This document shows positions 21,828 to 31,465 of a stretch of 64,000 nt of DNA, piece by piece. This stretch comes from Endocalyx cinctus (Eukaryota > Ascomycota > Sordariomycetes > Amphisphaeriales > Apiosporaceae), in NCBI GenBank assembly GCA_001600455.1, contig BCKC01000003.1:3758315-3822314 (forward strand). The letters run 5' to 3'. The position numbers and the translations under genes are program-made. Position 1 is the stretch's first letter. Each line of letters opens with the position of its first letter. The notes under the pieces are model-generated. The model worked only from the letters and a program-made list of their open reading frames with translations, was not told the DNA's origin and did not search any database.

Positions 21828-24130
21828 AGTGAAACGAAGGCTCTTATGAATCAATGACAAGTACTTTTTAATGAATTTTCGATGTGTAAAACAACTACAA
21901 TACGAATAAAAATTAAATCAAAGTAGTTAAGGCAAATGAGAAAGAAAGTTGAGAGGTCATACAGAGAGAGAAGAGAAAAAAAAAATTAAGTAGACATAAA
22001 TTTAGAAGACAATAAGCTGATTGTTATTAACTGGCCTAATACACACGTATACACTATAAATTGGTGGTGTTAGTACCCACTTTGAGAAATAGACAGATAG
22101 AGCAACCTGTCATTCTCAGCCTTGGGGAAATTTGCTTAAAGCCGAAAAAAAAGAATTATTTTATTATTCCAAGAATTATTTTCTCCGTCATCATTCATCA
22201 TCAAGTGAATTTAGTTTATCCGATTCCACCCTTTTTTTCATATGGCACTGACCACTTTTTTTTTTTTTTTTTGGTATTTTGTATGAGGATATTTAATCTT
22301 GGCATTAGCTCAAACGGGCAGTTCCAAAGATACCTACCTACAGTACTCCGTATAATAAATGAATACAAGTTAAATGATGAATGATGAATGATGATTGATG
22401 AATGCTGATTTTTCATTTTCCTTATCGTATTCTTTCAATACGATGTAGCGTTGTAGCGTATTGGTATGATGTTTCACCTACCTACCTACTACTACATAAT
22501 AAGTAGTAGGTAGTTCTATGAGTACTTAGTAGTGCTCTAGTGCTCGGTACTGAATAAACTTAGTTGATAGGTAGTAGATACTAAGCAAGTGTTCAGTAGT
22601 ATTAGTACCTATTGAATGCTTAAGTGAATACCTAAGTTAGTACTCCGTACTTGAGTTACATCGGAATTTCTATTTAACACGTATTAAAAAATATATAGGA
22701 AATGTGAAATGCAAAAAGGAGAGAGAAAGATGAATTTTAAAACGAACGGAGAAAAAGAACCGCGGCATATGATGCTTCATTTATTTATTTATCTGCGAAA
22801 GAAGGAATAAGAATAAAAAAAAAAAAAACCACGTAACACACGAGAACAACTCAGAAAGAAACAAAAGAAAAATGCCCTAACAAGATGACGCGATTATCGA
22901 AGCTCGTTTTGTCTCAAATATATTCTTCATCGCCAAATTACATGCAGCCGGGCGCGTATCACTTCAACGCGAACACCGTATTTATTTATATTTATATCCA
23001 TATTTATATTTATATTTATGTATTATCGGGAAAAGCGGAAACCGACTCGAAATTATGAAACAGGCAAACGAACGAACAAACAAACAAATAAGAAAGGGAG
23101 CGAATGAAATCATAAACTTAATAGGCAAGTCAAAATTTTGTTGATAAACATAGAAATATACTACCTCGTCATACTTTTTGTTTTTTTTGCGAAACTCCAA
23201 TCGCGCGTCTAGCGATCCCTAATTTTGCCATGTGGACCGACCGAAAGGATCCAAGGGAGAAAAACGGAAGAAGGGAAGAAGAAGGCGAAGGGGAGGGAAA
23301 AGACGAAGACGAGTTCTTTCGATGGCTTCTATCGTCTCGAACATGTTACCTGGTGGAAACACGACCGTCCATATATGCATCCCAAAATTCCAATGTAAGG
23401 GAGAAGAAAAAAGAAAAAAAAGTTTCTAACCTAACTTCTTACCTCAATCCGTATGGGTAAACCGGCAACAGTTTACGTACCATGACATATTTCCAAAAAC
23501 TTCACACGTGAACCACTCGATCGCCCTTCTTCGGGGATGACGAGAGACATACTTATTACAAAATAAATGACCGACGCCCTTAGCTGCTACAAGCGTGCCG
23601 GCCAATCTAGGAAGCCCACGAGACCACACCACTTTGCTGCATCCTGTGGCGAGGCCGCTGCAAAACACCGTCAAAGTGGGTTGTCGATTACTTTTAACGA
23701 AAATGGAAACCAAGGTATTCTAAGACAAAAGACTGGCTGTGCTGCACCCTTCCTCTTACAGGTGGTGGGGTCCTGCAATCTGGTGGGTGCCGCCAACCAT
23801 CCGAATCCTTTTTTATACCCCGGTTCGTAAGCGCCCACTGGTCCACGATCATTACATCCCAGCCTATCATAGCGACCCATCTTGAAATCCAAACCATCAA
23901 CTCTTCCCATCCTAATATTGTAAAGCCCAAATACAGAATCGGCTCAGCTTGTTAGAGCCTAATAGTAAATTCGAAAAAGGTAACGTTCTCTTAAAAATTC
24001 CAGAAAGGTAATAAAAGGTTCTTTTTAACATCTATGGTCCCTTATCCCCTATATGAATGACCATGTGCCTTCCCACCCGTTCCTTCTTTTCATCCAACCG
24101 TTGGCCGTTTTCCCCTTCCGGTAGCTCGAC
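21828..24130. other. 2.3 kb divergent spacer with degenerate TAGGTA-type repeats
   Basis: No gene is seen. The segment 22470-22660 is packed with TAC/TAG strings such as CCTACCTACCTA and TACTCCGTA, including a perfect hairpin at 22482-22513. Tandem GATGAAT units occur at 22375-22405, TTTATA units at 22980-23022, and a T16 run at 22257-22272. It contains the SEC62 promoter on the left and that of the next gene on the right. Confidence 0.45.
22482..22513. repeat. Perfect 12-bp inverted repeat (hairpin)
   Basis: CTACCTACTACT at 22482-22493 and its exact reverse complement at 22502-22513 flank an 8-base loop. It lies inside a TAGGTA-rich patch and may be a terminal remnant of a small repeat. Confidence 0.6.
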
Positions 24131-24151
24131 ATGAAGTCCTTCTCATCATGA
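24131..24151 (+). promoter_or_regulatory. Six-codon upstream reading frame overlapping the next start codon
   Basis: ATG at 24131 opens MKSFSS and stops with TGA at 24149-24151, in another frame from the main ATG at 24148. The stop overlaps the main start as ATGA, an arrangement compatible with reinitiation or with lowered translation of the main frame. Confidence 0.35.
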
Positions 24152-25674
24152 AAACACTCAGTGGGATCTTTAATACATGGTCCCAATGTTTCTCTCAGTG
24201 TTGCATACCTGTGACCTCCTACTTTGATGAGAAGCCTCATTATGATGATGGTAAGTCTATATCAGTCTCTTTTATAGACAACTTCCCTTTTCTCATCCCA
24301 AAACAGATAAGCCAAAGTCATTCGCTATAATTCACGACGAGCCCTCGTTTGGACCATATAACCCGGCTGCGCCGTACTTGAACTCGAGGATGGAAACATC
24401 TCAGAGGGAGCGGGCTCCAAGAAAGAGACAGAATTCGGGACAGAGTAACTTCTCCGTGAGAAAGCGACTCCTCTCGTCTATGAGACTGTCCTCTTCGCCG
24501 CGCAGGCCGCAGATATCAGCCCCTACTAACTTCAAGCATCTCTATTCCGAATCTTTTCGGTTTCCTGACTACGGTCCGCCTCAGGCGCGACCTCGACCCA
24601 GATCATTTCGTCCCCTCGAACTGAGCATCTATATGGCCGAGAATCAACTTTCGCCCATCTTACCTCATGTAAAATATCCCAGCCCGCCCGTGACGCCACC
24701 TCCTCGGGTCTACACTTCGCCAAGCCGCAGCGGAGACTACAGCGGGATGTCTCACGAGCGTAGCTACTCGTCGCTTTCGTTTCACATACCGCGACGCCCG
24801 GTAAACGGCGGATCGGTATTTGACTCTCCCCGGTCGGATTTCAGTACTCCTCAGCGTCCGCAGCCAGCAAGATCTAGGGCTTACACGCCAGAGGAATCAC
24901 CACCCCCAATTGTAGAAGAGCTCGTCGAAAAGATCGCTACAGCCATTTTAGAGCGAGACAGGCTACAGGAGCAGATTGACGATGTCATCGAGAGACAAAG
25001 CATCTATGTCAGCAGCAGACCATCCACTGCATACGGCGAGTTGGGTCAGTTATTTCCACGATCACAATAAAATTTGCCAAATGAATAATACGTACTAACC
25101 TAGCATAGAAAACGAGCCGATGCCTGACATTCCCGCGCTGCCTCCCGATGCCCCATCGTTCATCGAACGCCTCAGCTTAGATCGCCCTAACACCGCGCCC
25201 GGCAAAGCGCCCAACAGCCGCGTTTACGAGGCAAACTCGTCGCGGAAGATGGAAGGCAAGATCCCTCCACCACCACTGCCGCTTCGGCTGCGACCGCCCC
25301 TTCGCCCGCCCCTGCGCAAGAAGAAGTCCTTCTCCCGAGTGTCCACCTGGCTCTTCCCCGGCGGAGAGCAGCAAGGTCATCAGAACATCAGCCTCGAGTC
25401 CTTCACGAACGCCCCGAGACCGATAAGGGGAAACGAGGGCTTTTACGAAGTAGCTACCTCGAGACGTAGCCCCAGCCGGCGGTCGAGCTTCGATAGCGCG
25501 TCGACCGTCTCGGACTGGACCGTCGAGGAGGAGCAGACGCTGCCTACGAGCCTCTCTCCGAGCAGCACGACGACGCCCAGGCCCATTTTTATGGACCGAT
25601 CTGCAGGAACCGCCGCCGGACTGCGGGAGCCGATTCAATTCCCGCAGCGGAAGAGCGTCGGCGTCGCCTTCTGA
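24148..25674 (+). CDS. Conserved-looking fungal protein of unknown function, three exons
   Basis: The model is join(24148..24250, 24307..25044, 25109..25674), 468 residues. Exon 1 encodes an N-terminus with three cysteines in CFSQCC followed by YFDEKPHYDDD, which joins KPKSFAIIHDEPSF in exon 2. The middle is Pro/Ser/Arg-rich and probably disordered. A short predicted coiled coil lies near residues 233-255 (IVEELVEKIATAILERDRL). The last third has Pro-rich PPPPLPLRLRPPLRPPL and SFDSASTVSDWTVEEE. Both introns are GT-AG (the second uses GTCAGT) with a CTAAC branch-like site in intron 2. The N-terminal block resembles fungal hypothetical proteins I have seen, but I cannot name a function. Confidence 0.78.
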
Positions 25675-26166
25675 TCAAATCATCATTGTTTTTTTTTGTT
25701 TTCATTCTAGCATAATAGCGTTTTAGGAAATGATACCACAAGGTGGGGGTACGTAGTGATAAAATTCTGGTTTATCATGGGAGGAAAGAAAAATATAGGG
25801 TTTGCATCTGAGACGGTGCAGCTAATGGATATGAATACGGATATGGATATGGGCTGGGAACATAAATAGATATCAGGTGAAGCATCCCAAGCAGGTCCTA
25901 ATGTCGATGCTGCTCTTGATACGGGATAGACGAGGTTTTGGTTTGCCGTTTACTTACGATTCTTGATTCCCTCTACGGCGGATCTGAACTCGAGATATTC
26001 GAGTTCTTTAGGCGTTGAGCGTTCATGTATATGTATATGTATATAGCTGAGCTAATGAGGAGAGTCGAGACGACCGACTTTTTATCAAGTCGAACTTGAG
26101 ATGATGTAATGAATGTCTTTGACATGGAGTCAAAGGTTTCCAACGATATCTTCTCAATCTTGCCCA

Positions 26167-26199
<33 letters not shown>

Positions 26200-26481
26200 T
26201 GACACGTACATATAAATCAGATATTCACCCTTGGAGGGAATTAATGATAATGACATCTTTTGTGTTTCAGGAAAACCTGACTCTGAGCTGAACTGAGCTG
26301 GCGGCCCGTCAACAGCCGGGAGATGAATGAAACACATCACCGTTGCCAAGTTAAGTAAGAATTATGGAGTTAAAGTTCAACTAAGCCAACACTTGTTTGT
26401 TCAACGTTGATCTTTTATGCTTTTCAATCTAATCGTTTTTCGACATGGCAATATCTTATTCAATACATACTTTTATTCACG
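25675..26481. other. Spacer upstream of the phytase gene
   Basis: No gene is seen. GATATG-type repeats occur at 25829-25851, TATATG repeats at 26024-26045, and an A27-type tract at 26172-26198 about 280 bases upstream of the phytase start, typical of a nucleosome-free promoter tract. Confidence 0.45.
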
Positions 26482-28137
26482 ATGGTATTTGATAATCTGA
26501 GAAATAAAATCAATGACTTCCGGGCCGCTAGGTCTCATGGAAATTATTCTGCATTGCCGGAAAATGTCACCCAAGAAGAGGTTGATAGGAGGGCTAAGGT
26601 GTGGGCCGCTCGCCACAAAGCCGCCATTAAGCTCACTTTGGTTGCTATGATTATCACGGCTGTTGGCTTTTTTATAGTGAATTTCAGGTAAGTAAATCAT
26701 TCCGTTAGATGTTTAAGGTTATATTTAACTTTAATATATCCCTTCTACATATTATGACTTTCCCTCTTTTTCTTTGAAGGTTTTGCTGAACTAAGGGATA
26801 ATTGTTACAGTCGAGTGGATAATACGTCATCATGTGACGGTGTGAAGCACGGGTATCACTGTGAGCCGGAAGTCTCCCACTCTTGGGGTCAGTACTCTCC
26901 CATCTACTCGGTGCACTCCAACATCTCGGCGTCGCTACCGGAGAAGTGCGATATCACCTTCGCGCAGGTGCTGTCGCGGCACGGGGCGCGCGACCCCACG
27001 GCCGGCAAGACGGCGGCCTATGCTGCCCTGATCGAACAGATCCACCGCAACACGACCGAGTACGGGAGGCATTACCGTTTCATTCGCAAATACGAGTACG
27101 CGCTCGGCGCGGACCAGCTGACGCAGTTCGGGCAGCAGCAGATGGTCAACTCGGGCGTCAACTTCTACATGCGCTACGCGAAACTCGCCAGGCAGGTCTC
27201 GCCTTTCGTGCGCTCGGCGGGCCAGGAACGCGTGGTCGAGTCAGCGATGAACTGGACGCAAGGGTTTCACAAGGCGCGGCTCGCAGACAAGCACGCGGAT
27301 GGCTCGGATGCGTATCCTTATGATATCCTGTCTATTCCCGAAGGCGATGAGTTCAACAACACTCTCAGCCCTGCGGGATGCACGGCATTTGAAGATGGTT
27401 CAGACCTGGGCCACGAAGCACAACAGGACTGGACAAACATATTCGTGCCCCCGATCGCTGAGAGAGTGAACAATAACCTCCCCGGCGCTAACCTATCAGA
27501 TGATCAGGTTATTTATCTCATGGATATGTGTCCTTTCACAACGGTAGCCCACGATATGGGGTATCCGACCAAGTTCTGTCAACTATTTAGCGTCGACGAA
27601 TGGCATAGCTACGATTATTACCAGACGCTTGGCAAGTGGTATGGGCATGGCAATGGACATCCTCTCGGGCCCACACAAGGAGTGGGATTCGTCAATGAGT
27701 TGATCGCCAGACTCACCCATCAGCCGGTTGAGGATACGACAAGCACAAATTCGACTCTTGACGGGTCTAATTCTACATTCCCGTTAGACGTCAAGTTGTA
27801 TGCAGACTTCAGCCACGATAATGATATGACGAGCATGTTTGCTGCATTAGGACTCTACAACGGTACGGAACCGCTATCCACCACTGAGAGAGCGGGCCCC
27901 GAGGCGACGAAGGGATACTCGGCCAGTTGGACTGTGCCTTTTGCGGCTAGGATGTACGTGGAGAAGATGCGGTGCGAAGGGGCTGTGGATGAGTTGGTCA
28001 GAGTATTGGTCAACGATAGGGTGATACCGTTGCAAAACTGCGGCGCCGATGAATTAGGCCGCTGCACGCTGGAGAAGTTTGTGGATAGCCTGACTTTCGC
28101 CAGGACTGGTGGATACTGGGATCTTTGTTTTCAGTAA
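26482..28137 (+). CDS. phyA: Histidine acid phosphatase / 3-phytase with N-terminal membrane anchor, two exons
   Basis: It removes phosphate from phytate or other phosphomonoesters through a phosphohistidine intermediate. The model is join(26482..26687, 26811..28137), 510 residues. The catalytic part follows PhyA-type phytases block by block: CDITFAQVLSRHGARDPT carries the RHGxRxP nucleophile (about residue 122), then VRSAGQERV, VIYLMDMCPF, LGPTQGVGFVNELIARLTH and ADFSHDND with the proton-donor HD pair, ending WDLCF. The usual Tyr of RHGARYP is Asp here. Exon 1 does not encode a cleavable signal. It encodes about 45 charged residues, then a 19-residue hydrophobic segment (KLTLVAMIITAVGFFIVNF), so a type II membrane topology with the enzyme outside is inferred. 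Several sequons and the family cysteines are present. Confidence 0.9.
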
Positions 28138-29331
28138 AGATGCTCACCGTATTCCCGGGTATCCGGTCCTGTTCTCGGAATGGTAGGGATAGAATTCTGT
28201 ACTAAACGGATCATCTACGGCGTTGAAGGATAATGAAAAGGGCAAGTCAATAAACCTCATGTATACTATCTAGAAAAAAAAAAGCTTACTAGCATAAGAA
28301 GAAGAAGAAAATGAGAGGGTATATGCATAGAGTTTTCGTCGTACGCCAATCAAAAGACGTAAAGCCTACGGTCTGCACAGCTCTCCTGTGTACTCCAAAA
28401 ACTAAACTCGGAACGGGCAGGACGGTATTGCTCATATGACCTCGTGATGGGATTTTGGTTTCCAGATTGATCAGTTAAAAAGAGGGCTTATCATGGCATG
28501 TCATAAAATGTAAGACAAACGGAGAGGCGTAGCGTTGAAAATTTCTTTGGCGATGAGGGGTTTATATTGATTTGAATAGGTGATAGGTTGTTGAAGTGAG
28601 ACAAAATATAATAATTGCACAGGCCACCCTTGTATCAAAACAGTGAGATATGATATACGTTGGATGTACACTAAATTAATATCCTAGCAGCCTAGTAGCC
28701 TAATGTGCAGTTATCTCATAGTACTTGGTACCTACGTAGCTAGGCTTTTAGGCTGTTAGGCTGCTAGGTAACTTAGTGTACACAGTAATTACTATATTTA
28801 CTTAAGTGGGATAGGCAGATAAGTAATTAGTGGAGTATAGTGGGGTTATAACGGAGTTTTAAGGTACGCTAAAAATAATCCTGGGCTTTCTTGTTTCCCT
28901 CGTCCAAACAGCTTTCAATAATTTCACGACACCTCTTAGCTATCGAGTCAGCCTCAACTCCAACTGCATCTTTGAGACATATTGACGACATATCGTACGG
29001 TCACAGGATAGAGAGAAAGATAACGAGCACCCAAATTTCCTGTCGCTTTAAGAAAAGAAACACAAACTAATGAACCAACGTATCAACCGAAATAACCTAA
29101 ACAAGAGGCAGTGATCAACCCCACAACAGCTATCAACTGACGGAAAATACTCCCGCCTTCCCACTTCCATAGATGCTCTCGTGCGCCAACTCGAATTTCG
29201 CATTACCGGGTCCATAGGGAATCAACAAACCATCATCTTGATTGTTATTTCATACATCCATAAGGCAATTGAGGTATTTAGGTAGGCCCCACAGACAGGT
29301 GGTACCTACATCACGTCATACCATTGGAAAG
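28138..29331. other. 1.2 kb spacer with a MITE-like inverted repeat
   Basis: Besides the inverted repeat at 28665-28782, no gene or RNA motif was seen. The right third is the promoter side of the following membrane-protein gene. Confidence 0.45.
28665..28782. repeat. MITE-like 118-bp imperfect inverted repeat
   Basis: The ends are a perfect 10-bp inverted pair (TGTACACTAA at 28665-28674, TTAGTGTACA at 28773-28782). Inside lies a second arm pair of 21 bases (28683-28703 and 28748-28768) that match at 19 positions, around a 44-base centre. No clear target-site duplication is visible. The terminal decamer TTAGTGTACA recurs exactly at 59537-59546. Confidence 0.55.
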
Positions 29332-30465
29332 ATGGTTAGCCCTGTCGGCACCTTCTTCATTGTCCTCGTCGTGCTACTCATCGTCGCCGTCGTAGGTTGG
29401 ATCGTATTTACTCAGCTGCGCGCAAGGCGGTTAGGTGTAAGTCCTATATTTCCCTTTTCCCCTCCCCCTCCTTACCCGTTACCCACTCACACGGCTTCCC
29501 ATCTCTCTCCCCCCCCGACTACTACTCCACCGGATATGTCGTGTTACCTTGCGCACTGTCGCTTCCCTTCTACACTGCCTTACCTGGACTTCAAATATAT
29601 GAGTCTTATCGTCGTGCTTCTAATTTAAGTCTTTACATCATGTCTTTTTGACGGTGGTGGGCCTGTCGTGTGTCGTCATGCTCAGGATCGATCGGATCGC
29701 TCGATGTTCGTCCGGTCTAGGCTATAGTTAGCCGACGTGCATAGATATCCACCACCACAGCCCACTCACTCGCACAAAGAAAAAAAAAGGGAAATCCACT
29801 GTTAGGCTGCATTGGAATTTTCTATGAGCTAACGAGATTTATCGCATGCACAGCTCCCCTCCCCGCCCCTCTCGTCTTACATACCCTTCCTAGGGTCCAA
29901 CTCATCTTCGTCGCACACGCCCTACGGCGGCCCACAACCCGCACCCGGCGGTATTCGCGGATGGATACAAAAGTTGCGCGGGGGCGGTAACACCCGATCC
30001 GCGGCCGGCGCATACGAGGCGCCCTCGTCGTCGTACGGTGGCCGTCGCGGCTTCGGTCCCTTAGATCCGGACGAGGCCTGGGACACGCGCGTCGGGCACG
30101 AGGCTGACATGGGGTACGGACCGTCAGGCTACTACGAGGAGCAGGAGCTAGGAGGCATGCGAAACGGTGGGGCGTCTGCTACAAGAGGCGGCGTAGGAGC
30201 GAGCGCTTACAACGGTGACGGGTATAACATGAACCTGGCCCAGAATCACGACGACGACGAGGAGCCGAGGGGACGAAGCCGTACCGCCGCCGCCTTAAAC
30301 CCATTTGAAGATCACGCCGAGCCGAGCAATATGAGTCTAAGAGGCGTGAGTCCCAGACCGATGGAAAATCCGGCCATTTCGGCGAAGAAGACGCCCGGTG
30401 TTTCGAGAGGTGATAGTCCCGCTTCGAATCACGAGAGAAGATCTATCTTCAGAGAGGAAGTGTAG
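29332..30465 (+). CDS. Single-pass membrane protein of a fungal family, two exons
   Basis: The model is join(29332..29436, 29854..30465), 238 residues. Residues 7-27 form one membrane segment (TFFIVLVVLLIVAVVGWIVF), followed by a basic RARRLG stop-transfer end at the exon border. Exon 2 opens with LPSPPLSSYIPF, then PYGGPQPAPGGIRGWIQKLR, RGFGPLDPDEAWDTRVG and YYEEQELGG. This order is typical of a Pezizomycotina family often named 'acid phosphatase-like', although no phosphatase motif is present. The 417-nt intron is long for this window. An alternative acceptor at 29891 (CCTAG) would drop 12 conserved residues, so I prefer CACAG at 29853. The Ser-rich, charged cytosolic tail is probably disordered. 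Confidence 0.8.
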
Positions 30466-31465
30466 AGTTTCGTTCTACTTCTTTGGTCTTATTTTACTTC
30501 TCTACGACGCAAGAAGGCTTGAGTGTCTAGAGAACAACAATAATTTATATTTGATATTTATTTCTTTCTTTTTTTTTCTTTCGTATGACTATGGATAAGC
30601 ATAGAAAAGGCTCTATCCGTTCTCACCTTCTCATATTTCCACCCAAAGAACTATCATCTCGTTGGGATGAAGATGGAGACGAGGAAGATATGAGAATATG
30701 TACGACTCGATTCAAGGGCGTACGGGGGAGGGGTGGTTATTACTATCTTCTTTTTGTGGCATGGTAGGATTTCTAACGATGGGATAGTCGAGTTGGTCTT
30801 ATTTAACAAACAAAACCTGAAGGGGTTAGGATCGGGGGTTTTCTTTTATGCATGGGTTATTTTTTTTCGGCGTTCCTATGGAATTGCAGCATCGCCTTTT
30901 TTACCTTCTCGTTGATTTTGATTTTGATGAGTGATGTGGGATCAAAATTTGTATGATTGTTGTCTATACATATTGTAGACAAGGTGGATGAAGAGAAAGG
31001 TGGCGCTTTTTTTTTTTTCTTCTTCTTTCGATGTACTCTAGTAATGGCGTTGCTAAGGGAGAAGGGTGTAAGGTAGTCAGGTCAGTCAGTTGGTAGTGTT
31101 GTGTAAAATACATACAGAAACTTTTTTTTTTTCACTCTGTCCGAATAACGGTCATTATTTCTAGTGAGTATATGTCTAAAATGTAAGTATAGTATTTATC
31201 TTTCTACTATGTTTGATGTGTGATATACCTAACGGAGGCTTGGTATCTAAATCTCAGCCAGTGAAATGTATCATAAGGACTGCCATCGCGGTAATGCAAC
31301 CGACCTGTTTGGGCCAAGTACCACCGGGCATCCTATATTCTCATTCGTATATATGATTGGTATGCCTCCGTCTTTGATTCACCATCTGATGGTGTACACA
31401 TGTTACGTTGTCCAACCCTGGGATAACATGCCCAACTTTAAGCCAACTACCTGGTTATCCGGTAT
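30466..31465. other. 1 kb convergent 3' spacer
   Basis: T-rich tracts (30564-30577, 31010-31020, 31123-31131) and no recognisable gene. The stops of the membrane-protein and HET genes face each other. Confidence 0.45.

Noticed and set aside
29891..29893. CCTAG acceptor for exon 2 of the single-pass membrane protein
   Set aside because: Would need the donor at 29435 and would delete LPSPPLSSYIPF, a segment that matches the family. The acceptor at 29851-29853 keeps it.
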